Source: an uncultured bacterium | GTDB taxonomy: Bacteria > Pseudomonadota > Gammaproteobacteria > Burkholderiales > Burkholderiaceae_C | NCBI GenBank assembly: GCA_903928495.1 | Contig: CAIYQZ010000079.1 | Span: 22,702 to 86,701, forward strand | DNA: 64,000 nt | Direction of reading: 5' to 3' | Shown: positions 1 to 8,597 of the stretch, in pieces | How positions within the stretch are numbered: the stretch's first letter is position 1 | How the letters are laid out: every line of letters starts with the position of its first letter | Notes under the pieces: generated by a model | Database searches by the model: none | Seen by the model: only the letters and a program-made list of their open reading frames with translations | What the model was told of the DNA's origin: nothing | Program-made: the position numbers and the translations under genes

Positions 1-1
1 C

Positions 2-1876
2 GACACCCGCGAGCAAAACCAGGCCGAGTCGTTTCGCAAAATGCTGCTGGCCATGGCGCGAGACGTGCGCGTCATCCTCATCAAGCTGGCCGATCGCAGC
101 CACAACATGCGCACCATGGGTGACATGCCGCGCGCCAAATGGGGCCGCATCTCCCGCGAAACACTCGACATCTACGCGCCCATTGCCTACCGCCTGGGTC
201 TGAATGTGACGTTTCGCGAGTTGCAGGACCTGTGCTTCAAGCACCTCCACCCCTGGCGCTATGAGGTGTTGGCCAAAGCAGTGCAACGTGCACGCGCACG
301 GCGCAAAGACCTCATGTCCCGCGTCCAGAGCGAGGTGCGCGAATCGCTGGACCACAACAACCTGAACGCCCGTGTGCTGGGCCGCGAAAAAACGCTCTAC
401 TCCATTTACCGGAAGATGGACGACAAGCACCTGACGTTCGCGCAAGTGACCGACATGTACGGTTTTCGCGTCATCTTCGAAGACTTGTCGCACTGCTACA
501 CGGCTCTGGGCGTGCTGCACCAGATGTACAAACCACTGCCCGGCCGCTTCAAAGACTACATCGCCATCCCCAAGGTCAACGGCTACCAGTCGCTGCACAC
601 CACCCTGGTCGGCCCGTTTGGCACCAATGTGGAGTTCCAACTCCGCACCTCGGCCATGGACGTGGTGGCGGAATCGGGCGTGGCCGCCCACTGGCTCTAC
701 AAAGCCGCGTCGCCCGAAAGCGAAGCCGCCAACCGGCTGGGCACGCAGTGGCTGCAATCGCTGCTGGACATACAGAACGAAACCAAAGACGCCGCCGAGT
801 TCTGGGACCACGTCAAGATCGACCTCTTCCCCGACGCGGTGTATGTGTTCACCCCCAAAAGCAAAATCATGTCGATGCCGCGCGGGGCAACGGTGGTCGA
901 CTTTGCCTACGCCATCCACAGCAATGTGGGCAACCGTGCGGTGGCGGCGAACATCAACGGCGAGCAGGTGCCCCTTCGCACCGAACTGCGCAATGGCGAC
1001 GTGGTGGAAATTGTCACCGCCGACACGCCCATGCCCAACCCGGCCTGGCTGAGTTTTGTGCGCACGGGTCGGGCCAGGTCCAAAATCCGCCACCACCTCA
1101 AAACCATGGCGCAGGGCGACTCGCGGGCCCTGGGCGAAAAAATGCTGACCCAGGCACTGCGGGTAGAGGGCATTGCTGAATTGCCGAGCGAGCATGGCGC
1201 CTACCACGGCACATGGGACAAACTGCTGAGGTTCACCGGTAACCGCGGCAGAGACGAACTGCTGGCCGACATCGGCATGGGCAAACGCATCGCGGGAATG
1301 GTCAGTAAAAAACTCGCCGTGCTACTGACCGAACAAGGCGTCAAGCCCGACATGGTGCTCATCAGCCAGGAGCGTTACTCACCACAGCACGAAACCGTCA
1401 GCCAGGGCACCGTCACGCTTGACGGCAGCGAGGGGGGCTCGGTCCAGTTTGCCCGCTGTTGCCACCCCATTCCGGGCGACCGCATCGTTGGCTACCTGGG
1501 GCGCGGCGAAGGCCTTGTCGTGCACACGGAAGACTGCACCGTGGGTCGCAAGCTGCTGGCACGCGACCGCGAGCGGTTCCTGGAAGTAGAGTGGTCAGAC
1601 GAGCCAGTGAGGGCCTTTGAAGCCGCGTTGCTGGTGACCGTCGAAAATGGCAAAGGTGTTCTGGCGCGCGTGGCCTCCACCCTCGCCACGGCCGAAGCAG
1701 ACATCACCCATGTAGACATGAGCGAAGAACGCGTGCAACACGCCACCGATCTCCGGTTTGCCATTGCCGTGCGTGACCGTGAACATCTGGCACACATCCT
1801 GAAGGCGCTCAAACGCACGCCGTCTGTGCTCAAGGCGCAGCGCATCAAGCACAGCAAAGACCGGCATCAGCCGTAA
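2..1876 (+). CDS. spoT: RelA/SpoT-type (p)ppGpp synthetase/hydrolase, 3' part
   Basis: Controls the alarmone (p)ppGpp in the stringent response. The reading frame enters from before the window (codons are open from base 2), so only the last 624 residues are seen and the N-terminal HD metal ligands are missing. Visible in order: the end of the HD hydrolase domain (LADRSHNMRT), the synthetase domain with GRFKDYIAIPK, a TGS domain (starting VYVFTPKSK) and a C-terminal ACT domain. The RFKD motif is the form found in bifunctional RSH enzymes, whereas monofunctional RelA usually has EFDD, so SpoT is preferred over RelA. Its last 10 bp overlap the convergent greB. Confidence 0.93.
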   Translation, partial: DTREQNQAESFRKMLLAMARDVRVILIKLADRSHNMRTMGDMPRAKWGRISRETLDIYAPIAYRLGLNVTFRELQDLCFKHLHPWRYEVLAKAVQRARARRKDLMSRVQSEVRESLDHNNLNARVLGREKTLYSIYRKMDDKHLTFAQVTDMYGFRVIFEDLSHCYTALGVLHQMYKPLPGRFKDYIAIPKVNGYQSLHTTLVGPFGTNVEFQLRTSAMDVVAESGVAAHWLYKAASPESEAANRLGTQWLQSLLDIQNETKDAAEFWDHVKIDLFPDAVYVFTPKSKIMSMPRGATVVDFAYAIHSNVGNRAVAANINGEQVPLRTELRNGDVVEIVTADTPMPNPAWLSFVRTGRARSKIRHHLKTMAQGDSRALGEKMLTQALRVEGIAELPSEHGAYHGTWDKLLRFTGNRGRDELLADIGMGKRIAGMVSKKLAVLLTEQGVKPDMVLISQERYSPQHETVSQGTVTLDGSEGGSVQFARCCHPIPGDRIVGYLGRGEGLVVHTEDCTVGRKLLARDRERFLEVEWSDEPVRAFEAALLVTVENGKGVLARVASTLATAEADITHVDMSEERVQHATDLRFAIAVRDREHLAHILKALKRTPSVLKAQRIKHSKDRHQP

Positions 1877-2415
1877 TTGACGGCCAGCACCTCAACGGGT
1901 TGGAGGCCTGTCGGGGTCTGGAGCATCACCTCGTCTCCCACCCGGCTTCTCAGTAGCGAACGGGCCAGGGGCGACACCCAGGTGATTTGCTGTTGCCCGC
2001 TGTCTGCCTCGTCAATGCCCATGATGGTGACGGTGACCTGGTGCCCGTCGGCGTATTCACAGGTGACCTTTGCACCAAAAAACACCTGGTCTGAGCCCTG
2101 GTGCACCGATGGGTCGACAATTTCCGCAATTTCCAGTCGCTTGGTCAGGAACCTGATGCGCCGGTCTATCTCGCGCAGGCGCTTTTTGCCGTACAGGTAG
2201 TCACCGTTTTCGGAGCGGTCGCCGTTGCTGGCAGCCCAATGCACCACCTCTACGATTTTGGGTCGTTCGTTGTCGATGAGGTCCAGCAGCTCGTTGCGCA
2301 AGCGGTCGTAACCTGCGCGGGTGATGTAGTTTTTGCCCTGCGCGGCCGGGGGCAACACCGCCCCGGAGGCCTCATCGTCTTCGTTGTCGGTTTCGCGGGT
2401 GAAGGCTTTACTCAT
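1867..2415 (-). CDS. greB: Transcription elongation factor GreB
   Basis: Rescues backtracked RNA polymerase by stimulating transcript cleavage. The 182-residue product has the Gre layout: an N-terminal coiled coil with the family signature (YITRAGYDRLRNEL, then GDRSENGDYLYGKK) and a C-terminal FKBP-like domain. The acidic tip residues and the basic patch typical of GreB rather than GreA (KKRLREIDRRIRFLTKRLE) are present. An extra N-terminal tail of about 28 acidic residues precedes the core. It lies tail to tail with spoT, overlapping by 10 bp, and 12 bp upstream of the sugar transferase gene on the same strand. The pairing with spoT is usual in Burkholderiales. Confidence 0.95.
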   Translation of the reverse strand: MSKAFTRETDNEDDEASGAVLPPAAQGKNYITRAGYDRLRNELLDLIDNERPKIVEVVHWAASNGDRSENGDYLYGKKRLREIDRRIRFLTKRLEIAEIVDPSVHQGSDQVFFGAKVTCEYADGHQVTVTIMGIDEADSGQQQITWVSPLARSLLRSRVGDEVMLQTPTGLQPVEVLAVNYG

Positions 2416-2427
2416 GTGGGGCAGCCC

Positions 2428-3777
2428 TCAGTAGGCGTTTTTGCCGACAAAGCCTTTGAAGATGGTCAGGATGATGATCTTGAGGTCCAGCCACAACGAC
2501 CAGTTCTCGATGTAGTACAGGTCTGCCTGTACGCGAAGTTCCATTTTCTCCATCGTGTCGGTTTCCCCGCGAAACCCATTCACCTGCGCCCAGCCGGTGA
2601 TGCCAGGTTTGACTTTGTGCCGCAACATGTAACGAGGGATGTGTTCCCGATATTCAAAGTTGTGCGCCACAGCGTGCGGGCGCGGGCCGACGATGCTCAT
2701 GCTTCCCATGAGCACATTGAAGAACTGAGGCAACTCATCCAGGCTGGTCGAACGTAGAAACTTGCCCAAAGGGGTGATTCGCGGATCCCCTTTAGTGGCC
2801 TGCGTCACCGACACTGTGGCATCTTCCTCGTGCACGTACATGCTGCGAAACTTCAGAATGCTGATTTCTTCACCGTTCCAACCATGCCTTTTCTGTCGGA
2901 ACAAGACTGGCCCTGGGGAAGACAACTTGACTGCCAATGAAATGGCAAAGAGCAACGGTGATATCAACAGCAGAATGAGCGCGCCAAGAACCTTGTCCTC
3001 GATCCACTTGAGTACGAGGTTCATTCCAGCCATTGGCGAACTGGATATGTCCAACATTGGCACTCCAAGCACCATAGTCACACCGTGGTTCATGAACTGC
3101 AACATTTCCATGTCAGGCACCAGGCGGATGTTGGCCGTGCTGTGCCGCAATGCGTGCAGCACACGCTGGATGGCCTTTGTGTCGCCAGGCGGCTGAAAAA
3201 TCCACACCTCATCGGGCTGAAGGTTTTGAATGGCGTAATCAAGTGCCTTTTCGTTTTGGGCAGTGGCCACTCCAACGACCTTGAAGCCCGTCCAAGCTGA
3301 TGCCTTGACCCGCCGCCGGATGGCGGATACCGAGCCCCCGGTGCCAACCATCAGCACCTTCATGTGGTTGACGCCCATGCTCCGCAAGCCGGACATCATG
3401 AGGTACACCACCACTCGGGCGAGCCACGAAAGAACCAGCGAAGATCCCGCCCACCATGCGAGCAACAAACGGGAGTAGTCAATGGCCGTCTGCGTCAGCA
3501 CCAGCCACGTCATGATCACCCCCCAGGTAATCAACCAACTCAGCCCGACGCGGCCCAGCATGGCCAGCAATTGACCACCCCGCCAGGACCTGTACACCAG
3601 CGTGGAGACCAGCAGCATCATGGACGCACCGCCAAAAATCAGCTGGGCGTACATCGCATTCAGCGATGCATCCGCAAGGTCAAAGCGCCAGACAAAAGAC
3701 AAAGCCCCTGCACCGGCAAACGCCAGCCAGTCAACAGCATGCACGCCAATGCGCATCAGCGACGCAGAATGCCGCAT
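2428..3777 (-). CDS. wcaJ: Undecaprenyl-phosphate glucose phosphotransferase
   Basis: A membrane polyprenyl-phosphate hexose-1-phosphate transferase that starts assembly of an exopolysaccharide unit on the lipid carrier. The 449-residue protein has an N-terminal block of about four hydrophobic helices, a nucleotide-binding-like middle segment (MVGTGGS), another hydrophobic stretch near residue 265, and the C-terminal bacterial sugar transferase domain with KFRSMYV, TSLDELPQFFNVL and SIVGPRP. The ending FKGFVGKNAY is typical of the WcaJ/GumD group. It is followed upstream by a GDP-mannose synthesis gene in the same direction, 77 bp away. No glycosyltransferases, flippase or polymerase are in the window, so the rest of the pathway must lie elsewhere. 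Confidence 0.9.
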   Translation of the reverse strand: MRHSASLMRIGVHAVDWLAFAGAGALSFVWRFDLADASLNAMYAQLIFGGASMMLLVSTLVYRSWRGGQLLAMLGRVGLSWLITWGVIMTWLVLTQTAIDYSRLLLAWWAGSSLVLSWLARVVVYLMMSGLRSMGVNHMKVLMVGTGGSVSAIRRRVKASAWTGFKVVGVATAQNEKALDYAIQNLQPDEVWIFQPPGDTKAIQRVLHALRHSTANIRLVPDMEMLQFMNHGVTMVLGVPMLDISSSPMAGMNLVLKWIEDKVLGALILLLISPLLFAISLAVKLSSPGPVLFRQKRHGWNGEEISILKFRSMYVHEEDATVSVTQATKGDPRITPLGKFLRSTSLDELPQFFNVLMGSMSIVGPRPHAVAHNFEYREHIPRYMLRHKVKPGITGWAQVNGFRGETDTMEKMELRVQADLYYIENWSLWLDLKIIILTIFKGFVGKNAY

Positions 3778-3854
3778 AAATCAATCACTCCAAATGCCCC
3801 TGGTACCAACAACAAGTGGGCCCCGCTGCGCTGGCGGGGAACCCGACGGGCATG

Positions 3855-5291
3855 TTACCTGCCGTAAACGTCTTCAAACCGCACGATGTCGTCTTCGCCT
3901 AAATAGCTGCCCGACTGCACCTCGATCATTTCCAGCGGCACTTTGCCTGGGTTGTCCAGGCGGTGTTTCTCGCCCAGCGGAATGTAGGTAGACTGGTTTT
4001 CAGGCACCAGGTAAACGTCGTTACCGCGTGTCACACGGGCGGTGCCCTGCACCACAATCCAGTGTTCCGCACGGTGGTGGTGCATTTGCAGGCTCAAACT
4101 GGCGCCCGGGTTCACCACAATGCGCTTCACCTGGAACCGCTGGCCGGCATCCACGCTGTCGTACCAGCCCCAAGGGCGGTGCACCTTGCGGCTGGTCAGC
4201 GCCTCGGGGCGGTTTGCAGCCTTGAGCGCCGTGACAACGTCTTTCACCTTCTGAATGTGACTGCGGCTGGCCACCAGCACCGCATCGGCCGTTTCAACCA
4301 CCACAGCATCTGTCAAGCCGACACATGCCACCAGGCGGCTGTGCGCCATCACCAACGTGTTGGTGGTGGCGTGCACCTGCACATCACCAGTCAGCACATT
4401 GCCGCTGGCGTTTTTGGCACCAATGTCCCACACCGCGCTCCAGGCACCCACATCAGACCAGCCCGCCATCATTGGCACCACCACCACCTCACCCGTGTTG
4501 TGCGAGGCAGTGGCCAGGCGCTCCATCACCGCATAGTCAATGCTGTCTGAAGGACATGCCTCAAAGGCCGCCTTGCTGGGGCGCAAAAAGTCCAGGTCAG
4601 TTTGGCGCTCCTCAAAAGCCGCTTCACAGGCTGCTGCCATGGCAGGCTGCAGCTGGCGAATTTTGTCCAGCCAAACGGATGCCTTCACCACAAAAATGCC
4701 GCCGTTCCAATAGAACCCACCGTCATCAACATACGCCTGCGCCGTGGCTGCATCTGGCTTTTCAACGAACTCTGCCACCATGTAAACCTGCGCACCTGCC
4801 AGTGCCTGCCCCCGCCGTATGTAGCCGTAGCCCGTTTCGGGTGCCGTGCATTCAATGCCAAATGTCACAAGCTTGCCCGCCTGCGCCAGCGGAGCCGCAA
4901 CCTGCACGGCTGCCACAAAGGCTGCACTGTCCTGAATGACATGGTCTGCAGGCATGACCACCATCACCGGGTCATGACCATCGACCATGGTCCCCAGCGC
5001 ACCCAAGGTCAGCGCAGGGGCTGTGTTCCGGCCCACAGGCTCAAGCACCAGAGTCGCATTAGCCACGCCCACCTGGCGTACCTGCTCGGCCAGAATGAAG
5101 CGGTATTCGGTGTTGCCCACCAGCAGCGGCGGTGCCACACCACCCGGCATGGCGGCCAGCCGCAACACCGTGTCTTGCAACAGGCTGTTGGGCCCAGCCA
5201 ACCGGAGCAACTGCTTGGGGTACTGCTCACGCGACAGTGGCCACAAGCGGCTGCCCGAGCCACCGCACAACACAACGGGTTGAATGATCAT
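3855..5291 (-). CDS. manC: Mannose-1-phosphate guanylyltransferase / mannose-6-phosphate isomerase
   Basis: Makes GDP-mannose for polysaccharide synthesis. The 478-residue length matches the two-domain (type II) enzymes such as AlgA, XanB and CpsB. The N-terminal nucleotidyltransferase domain opens with the pyrophosphorylase signature GGSGSRLWPLSR (about residues 10-21) and contains FVEKPD. The C-terminal cupin domain (from about residue 345) has the phosphomannose isomerase pattern with HRPWGWYDS, QMHHHRAEHWIV and the conserved tail SGSYLGEDDIVRFED. It lies upstream of, and reads toward, the sugar transferase, which suggests a joint role in capsule or exopolysaccharide. The 77-bp gap between them holds a GC-rich stem-loop without a T-run. 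Confidence 0.93.
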   Translation of the reverse strand: MIIQPVVLCGGSGSRLWPLSREQYPKQLLRLAGPNSLLQDTVLRLAAMPGGVAPPLLVGNTEYRFILAEQVRQVGVANATLVLEPVGRNTAPALTLGALGTMVDGHDPVMVVMPADHVIQDSAAFVAAVQVAAPLAQAGKLVTFGIECTAPETGYGYIRRGQALAGAQVYMVAEFVEKPDAATAQAYVDDGGFYWNGGIFVVKASVWLDKIRQLQPAMAAACEAAFEERQTDLDFLRPSKAAFEACPSDSIDYAVMERLATASHNTGEVVVVPMMAGWSDVGAWSAVWDIGAKNASGNVLTGDVQVHATTNTLVMAHSRLVACVGLTDAVVVETADAVLVASRSHIQKVKDVVTALKAANRPEALTSRKVHRPWGWYDSVDAGQRFQVKRIVVNPGASLSLQMHHHRAEHWIVVQGTARVTRGNDVYLVPENQSTYIPLGEKHRLDNPGKVPLEMIEVQSGSYLGEDDIVRFEDVYGR

Positions 5292-5373
5292 TTTCCAGTC
5301 TCGATTAGTGCAATTGGGCGCTTACGAGAAACGCTTGTGCATTGAAGAATAAATGGCGCGCTTCGCCCCCCAC

Positions 5374-6267
5374 CTACCAATTCGGCAACCACCCAAAAGG
5401 CAACGGCATCGTTCGACACATACCGGCGCCGATGGTCTGCATCTCAGATCGTCTGACCAACCTCAGCACTCCTGTCGCCCGCACCAAGCGAAACTCAACA
5501 TTGGCCTCCGCCAATGCGAGGTGATCAACATGAAGCTCACCGTTTTCGACCCATTTTTCGCCAAGCAATACCGCTCTCCCGCTGGGGCTGTGACTGATCT
5601 GGATGTCCACTCCTGACTGAATTTCCCTGTCGCTGATTCTGCAGCTCAGCAGCTGCACATCGACAAATCCACCAGTTTTGCGCACCAACGCTGCCACGTC
5701 ATCGACCGGCCAAACAACAGCACCGGGAAGCGCAGCTGCTTTGCACGCAAATTCAGTGCCCACCCGGTAGTCACTTGGAATTTGCAGGGCTTGAGGCCAC
5801 AGATCCTGAAAGGCCAGTGCCGGCAGCTCTTCGAACCTCAAACGAGCCAGATCGAGGCCAGACCAACTGGCAACGCCCCCCAAGCTCTCATCTTGCCGCC
5901 AGACGGGAGCCGCTACTTCATTTTCCTCAACGCTCCATGAGCGCTGAAGCACGACCACCTTCCGGTCGACATTGGCACAGTCAACCGCCAACACAGTGTC
6001 AGACTTTGTGTGCCATTGCCTTTTTTGTGAAAGTTCAGCTACTTGCAGCCGGACGACAGCGTAACGACTGTCCATCAGCAAAGGCTGAACCAAGCGAGCC
6101 TTGACCCAGCGTTGTGTGGAAACCATCACCGTTACAAAACCGCCAGTTCCCCGCGAAACAACACCACCGCCGTGCGCTGGGTTCGCAGTTTGCGCACCGA
6201 CTTCGACGAGACAGCAAAAACACAGGGCAACAACCGAGGTTCGCAACAAACGGAAACTAAATGTCAT
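5374..6267 (-). CDS. Exported protein of unknown function
   Basis: I do not recognise this 297-residue protein. It begins with a clear Sec signal peptide (hydrophobic VVALCFCCLVEVGA, likely cleaved after residue 25). The mature part shows AVDCANVDRKVVVLQ, a DLWPQALQIPSD segment and then FACK about 60 residues later. The spacing of a conserved cysteine, a Trp-Pro element and a second cysteine resembles the surface-adhesin protein E domain, but the match is by eye only. The C-terminal half has a second region with two cysteines and no obvious family. It lies 82 bp upstream of manC on the same strand, so a link to the cell surface is possible. Confidence 0.7.
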   Translation of the reverse strand: MTFSFRLLRTSVVALCFCCLVEVGAQTANPAHGGGVVSRGTGGFVTVMVSTQRWVKARLVQPLLMDSRYAVVRLQVAELSQKRQWHTKSDTVLAVDCANVDRKVVVLQRSWSVEENEVAAPVWRQDESLGGVASWSGLDLARLRFEELPALAFQDLWPQALQIPSDYRVGTEFACKAAALPGAVVWPVDDVAALVRKTGGFVDVQLLSCRISDREIQSGVDIQISHSPSGRAVLLGEKWVENGELHVDHLALAEANVEFRLVRATGVLRLVRRSEMQTIGAGMCRTMPLPFGWLPNW

Positions 6268-6360
6268 TGATCAAATAATGCTTCGTGACCAAAACACACT
6301 GTTGGCACAGGTCACTAGGACTGGCATGCGAGGCGATCAGTTTGCCGTGGCCGGGCGGGC

Positions 6361-6393
6361 AAAAAAAAGCCTGCAACATTGCTGTTGCAGGCT
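6361..6393 (-). terminator. Rho-independent terminator of the tRNA-Arg unit
   Basis: A perfect 9-bp stem (6369-6377 GCCTGCAAC paired with 6384-6392 GTTGCAGGC) around a 6-nt loop. On the minus strand it is followed by eight T residues. It begins 9 bp beyond the 3' end of tRNA-Arg. On the plus strand it is followed by four Ts, so it may also work weakly in that direction. Confidence 0.9.
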
Positions 6394-6401
6394 TTTCGTT
6401 T

Positions 6402-6478
6402 TGGTGCGGCTGGCAGGAATCGAACCCACGACCCCTTGGTTCGTAGCCAAGTACTCTATCCAGCTGAGCTACAGCCGC
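6402..6478 (-). tRNA. tRNA-Arg (anticodon ACG)
   Basis: A 77-nt cloverleaf including an encoded CCA end. The acceptor stem GCGGCTG pairs with CAGCCGC with discriminator A. The anticodon stem CTTGG/CCAAG encloses loop CTACGAA, giving anticodon ACG, which is read as ICG after deamination. The T loop is TTCGAAT. It follows the CAT tRNA by 38 bp on the same strand and has its own extended -10 element. Confidence 0.96.
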
Positions 6479-6487
6479 GAAGCCCGC

Positions 6488-6496
6488 ATTGTAGCA
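6488..6496 (-). promoter_or_regulatory. Extended -10 element for tRNA-Arg
   Basis: The minus strand reads TGCTACAAT, an extended sigma70 -10 hexamer, about 10 bp before the tRNA 5' end and followed by a GC-rich discriminator (GCGGGC), as at stringently controlled stable RNA promoters. No good -35 is visible. Confidence 0.55.
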
Positions 6497-6516
6497 TGGC
6501 TTTTGGACACATTTTT

Positions 6517-6593
6517 TGGTAGGGCGTGAGTGACTTGAACACTCGACCAAAGGATTATGAGTCCTCTGCTCTGACCAACTGAGCTAACGCCCC
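6517..6593 (-). tRNA. tRNA with CAT anticodon (Ile2 or elongator Met)
   Basis: A 77-nt cloverleaf with encoded CCA. The acceptor stem is GGGGCGT/ACGCCCT and the anticodon loop is CTCATAA, giving CAT. It is not the initiator, because the 1-72 pair can form (G-T) and the GGG/CCC anticodon stem pairs of initiators are absent. The variable and T region (TTGGTCG, then GTTCAAGTC) resembles tRNA-Ile2, whose CAT is changed to k2CAT by TilS, more than elongator tRNA-Met. Only one of the two acceptor pairs favoured by TilS (C5-G68) is present, so the amino acid stays open. Confidence 0.9.
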
Positions 6594-6605
6594 GACCGCG
6601 CCGGG

Positions 6606-6611
6606 ATTGTA
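6606..6611 (-). promoter_or_regulatory. -10 element for the CAT tRNA
   Basis: The minus strand reads TACAAT 12 bp before the tRNA 5' end, followed by the GC-rich stretch CCCGGCGCGG. The -35 region would fall at the end of hrcA and is poor. The CAT tRNA may also be reached by read-through from hrcA. Confidence 0.45.
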
Positions 6612-6634
6612 TGCGGCCCTTGGGAGGGGATTGG

Positions 6635-7651
6635 CTACTTGCCCTGGCTGAGCGCGTTGCTGACGAGTTTGGAAGTGATGTCGACGATCTGGATCATTCG
6701 GTCGTAGGGCATGCGTTGTGGCCCGATGACGCCCAAGGTGCCGACGACGGTACCGTCGACCTCGTAAGGAGCGGAAACGATGGACAGGTCGTGATAAGGC
6801 ACCACCTGCCCCTCCCCACCGATGAAGATGCGCACACCTTCGGCCTGGCTGGACACGTCGAGCAGTTGCATGAGCTGGGCCTTTTGCTCGAAGAGGTCGA
6901 ACATGCGGCGCAGGTTGCCCAGATCGTTGGAAAAGTCGCTGACGGACAGCAGGTTGCGCTCACCCGCAATGACCACTTCGGCCTGTGACTCGATGGCTTG
7001 CACACCAACGTCGACAGCGCTTTGCATGAGCGACGAAATCTCGGTGCGCAGGTTGTCCACCTCGAGGCGCAAACGGTCTTTGACCACATCGAGCGCGAGC
7101 CCGGCGTAGTGGGTGTTGAGGAAGTTGGACGCCTCGGTCAGCTGGCTGGTGGTGAGGTGTGAGTTGGTGTGGACGATGCGGTTTTGCACGTCTCCATCGG
7201 GCGACACAATGATGACCAGCACCCGACGCTCGGACAGGCCCAGAAATTCGATGTGCCGAAACGCGGTGCTGCGCTTGGGCACCATGACAACGCCGACAAA
7301 GTGCGACAAGCTGGACAAGAGGTTGGCCGCATTGCTGATGACGCGCTGAGGCTGGTCTGGCAGCAAAGAGGCGGGCACATCGGCAGAGAGGTCCAGTGCA
7401 TCGCGCCGCACGGTGAGCATGGTGTCCACGAACAGGCGGTATCCCTTGGGCGTGGGAATGCGACCGGCAGACGTATGGGGGCTGGCGATGAGGCCCAGGT
7501 CTTCCAGGTCGCTCATCACGTTGCGGATGGTGGCGGGCGACAGGTCAAGGCCAGCAGCCTTGGACAGGGTGCGGGAACCCACGGGTTGTCCGTCGGCGAT
7601 GTAGCGCTCGACCAAAGCCCTGAGCAGTAACTTGGCGCGGCTGTCTAGCAT
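6635..7651 (-). CDS. hrcA: Heat-inducible transcription repressor HrcA
   Basis: Represses class I heat-shock genes by binding CIRCE operators, with GroEL helping it fold. The start at 7651 gives 338 residues beginning [18 protein letters not shown], the usual HrcA N-terminus; earlier in-frame starts would add residues that are not conserved. The winged-helix DNA-binding domain covers about the first 75 residues ([11 protein letters not shown], then [13 protein letters not shown]). A GAF-like middle domain and a C-terminal [12 protein letters not shown] segment follow. It is divergent from nadK with only 34 bp between the start codons. I see no CIRCE inverted repeat in the window, so the targets are elsewhere. 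Confidence 0.95.
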   Translation of the reverse strand: MLDSRAKLLLRALVERYIADGQPVGSRTLSKAAGLDLSPATIRNVMSDLEDLGLIASPHTSAGRIPTPKGYRLFVDTMLTVRRDALDLSADVPASLLPDQPQRVISNAANLLSSLSHFVGVVMVPKRSTAFRHIEFLGLSERRVLVIIVSPDGDVQNRIVHTNSHLTTSQLTEASNFLNTHYAGLALDVVKDRLRLEVDNLRTEISSLMQSAVDVGVQAIESQAEVVIAGERNLLSVSDFSNDLGNLRRMFDLFEQKAQLMQLLDVSSQAEGVRIFIGGEGQVVPYHDLSIVSAPYEVDGTVVGTLGVIGPQRMPYDRMIQIVDITSKLVSNALSQGK

Positions 7652-7685
7652 GGGATTGGGTGGGTGGCTGTGTTGTAATTTGATC

Positions 7686-8597
7686 ATGAATTTGCCACCC
7701 GCTGATTCGAATCGATATCCGTCTGCACCACCTGTGAAATTTCGACATGTGGCGATCGTGGGCAAGTACCAGGCGTTGGGCACCCGCGCAGCGCTGGATG
7801 AGATTGCGCATTTTTTGCTGGCCCAGGGGTGCGATGTGTCGCTGGAGCTCGACACGGCGCTGAACACGGGGCTGACGAGCTATCAGACACTTCCCATTGA
7901 ACAGGTGGGCACCGAGTGTGACCTGGCCGTGGTGGTGGGTGGCGACGGGACGATGCTGGGTGCCGGGCGGCACCTGGCCCGCTTTGGTGTGCCGGTGGTG
8001 GGTATCAACCAGGGGCGGTTGGGCTTCATGACGGACATCCCGTTTGAAGACTACCCGAGCACCCTGGCAGACATGCTACGTGGCAACCACGAAGAGGACC
8101 CTCGCCTGCTGATGCAGGCCAGCGTGTGGCGAGATGGTGTGTGTGTGTTTGATGGCATTGCCATCAATGATGTGGTGGTCAACCGCGCCTCGTCGGGCAT
8201 GATCGATCTGAAAATCGACGTGGGTGGCCACTTCGTGGCCCGCCAACGTGCGGACGGGCTGATCATTTCAACGCCGACCGGCTCTACGGCCTATGCGCTG
8301 TCAGCAGGCGGGCCGATGTTGCATCCGTCCATTGGCGGTTGGGTGATGGTGCCGATTGCGCCGCACACCTTGTCCAACAGGCCCATTGTGTTGCCGAGCC
8401 ACGATGAAATTGTGGTGGAGGTGATGGGCGGGCGCGAAGTGAGTGCCAACTTTGACATGCAGACTGTGACCAGCCTGCTACACGGCGACATCATCAGGGT
8501 CCGGCAGTCAGCCCACCGGCTGCGCTTGTTGCACCCCGTCGGCTGGAGCCACTTTGACACCTTGCGCAACAAGCTCCACTGGAATGAAGGCCTATGA
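7686..8597 (+). CDS. nadK: NAD kinase
   Basis: Phosphorylates NAD to NADP. The 303-residue product has the NAD kinase fold with the signature [11 protein letters not shown] (about residues 82-92), the following [10 protein letters not shown], and the conserved [15 protein letters not shown] that binds the substrate. The ATG at 7686 is chosen because conservation begins soon after ([10 protein letters not shown]); an upstream in-frame ATG at 7632 would reach into hrcA. It overlaps recN by 4 bp (ATGA), implying translational coupling. The short gap to hrcA means its promoter probably lies within hrcA coding sequence. Confidence 0.95.
   Translation: MNLPPADSNRYPSAPPVKFRHVAIVGKYQALGTRAALDEIAHFLLAQGCDVSLELDTALNTGLTSYQTLPIEQVGTECDLAVVVGGDGTMLGAGRHLARFGVPVVGINQGRLGFMTDIPFEDYPSTLADMLRGNHEEDPRLLMQASVWRDGVCVFDGIAINDVVVNRASSGMIDLKIDVGGHFVARQRADGLIISTPTGSTAYALSAGGPMLHPSIGGWVMVPIAPHTLSNRPIVLPSHDEIVVEVMGGREVSANFDMQTVTSLLHGDIIRVRQSAHRLRLLHPVGWSHFDTLRNKLHWNEGL

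Noticed and set aside
3820..3841. GC-rich stem-loop between wcaJ and manC as a terminator
   Set aside because: CCCCGC/GCGGGG can pair but there is no T-run on either strand, and the two genes appear to belong to one pathway.
3903..3950. TAGCTG followed by AGCGGCA in manC, resembling the dispersed repeat
   Set aside because: The encoded tail SGSYLGEDDI is conserved in the enzyme family, the TAGCT-AGCG spacing differs and the TATTT tail is absent, so the likeness is chance.
6266..6273. TTGATCAA near the start of the exported protein, as an FNR-like site
   Set aside because: The two half-sites have no 4-bp spacer, so the geometry does not fit FNR. The same octamer inside another gap at 39236 is equally uninformative.
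7652..7685. Possible CIRCE operator in the hrcA/nadK gap
   Set aside because: No TTAGCACTC-N9-GAGTGCTAA pattern or near match is present in the 34-bp gap or near it.
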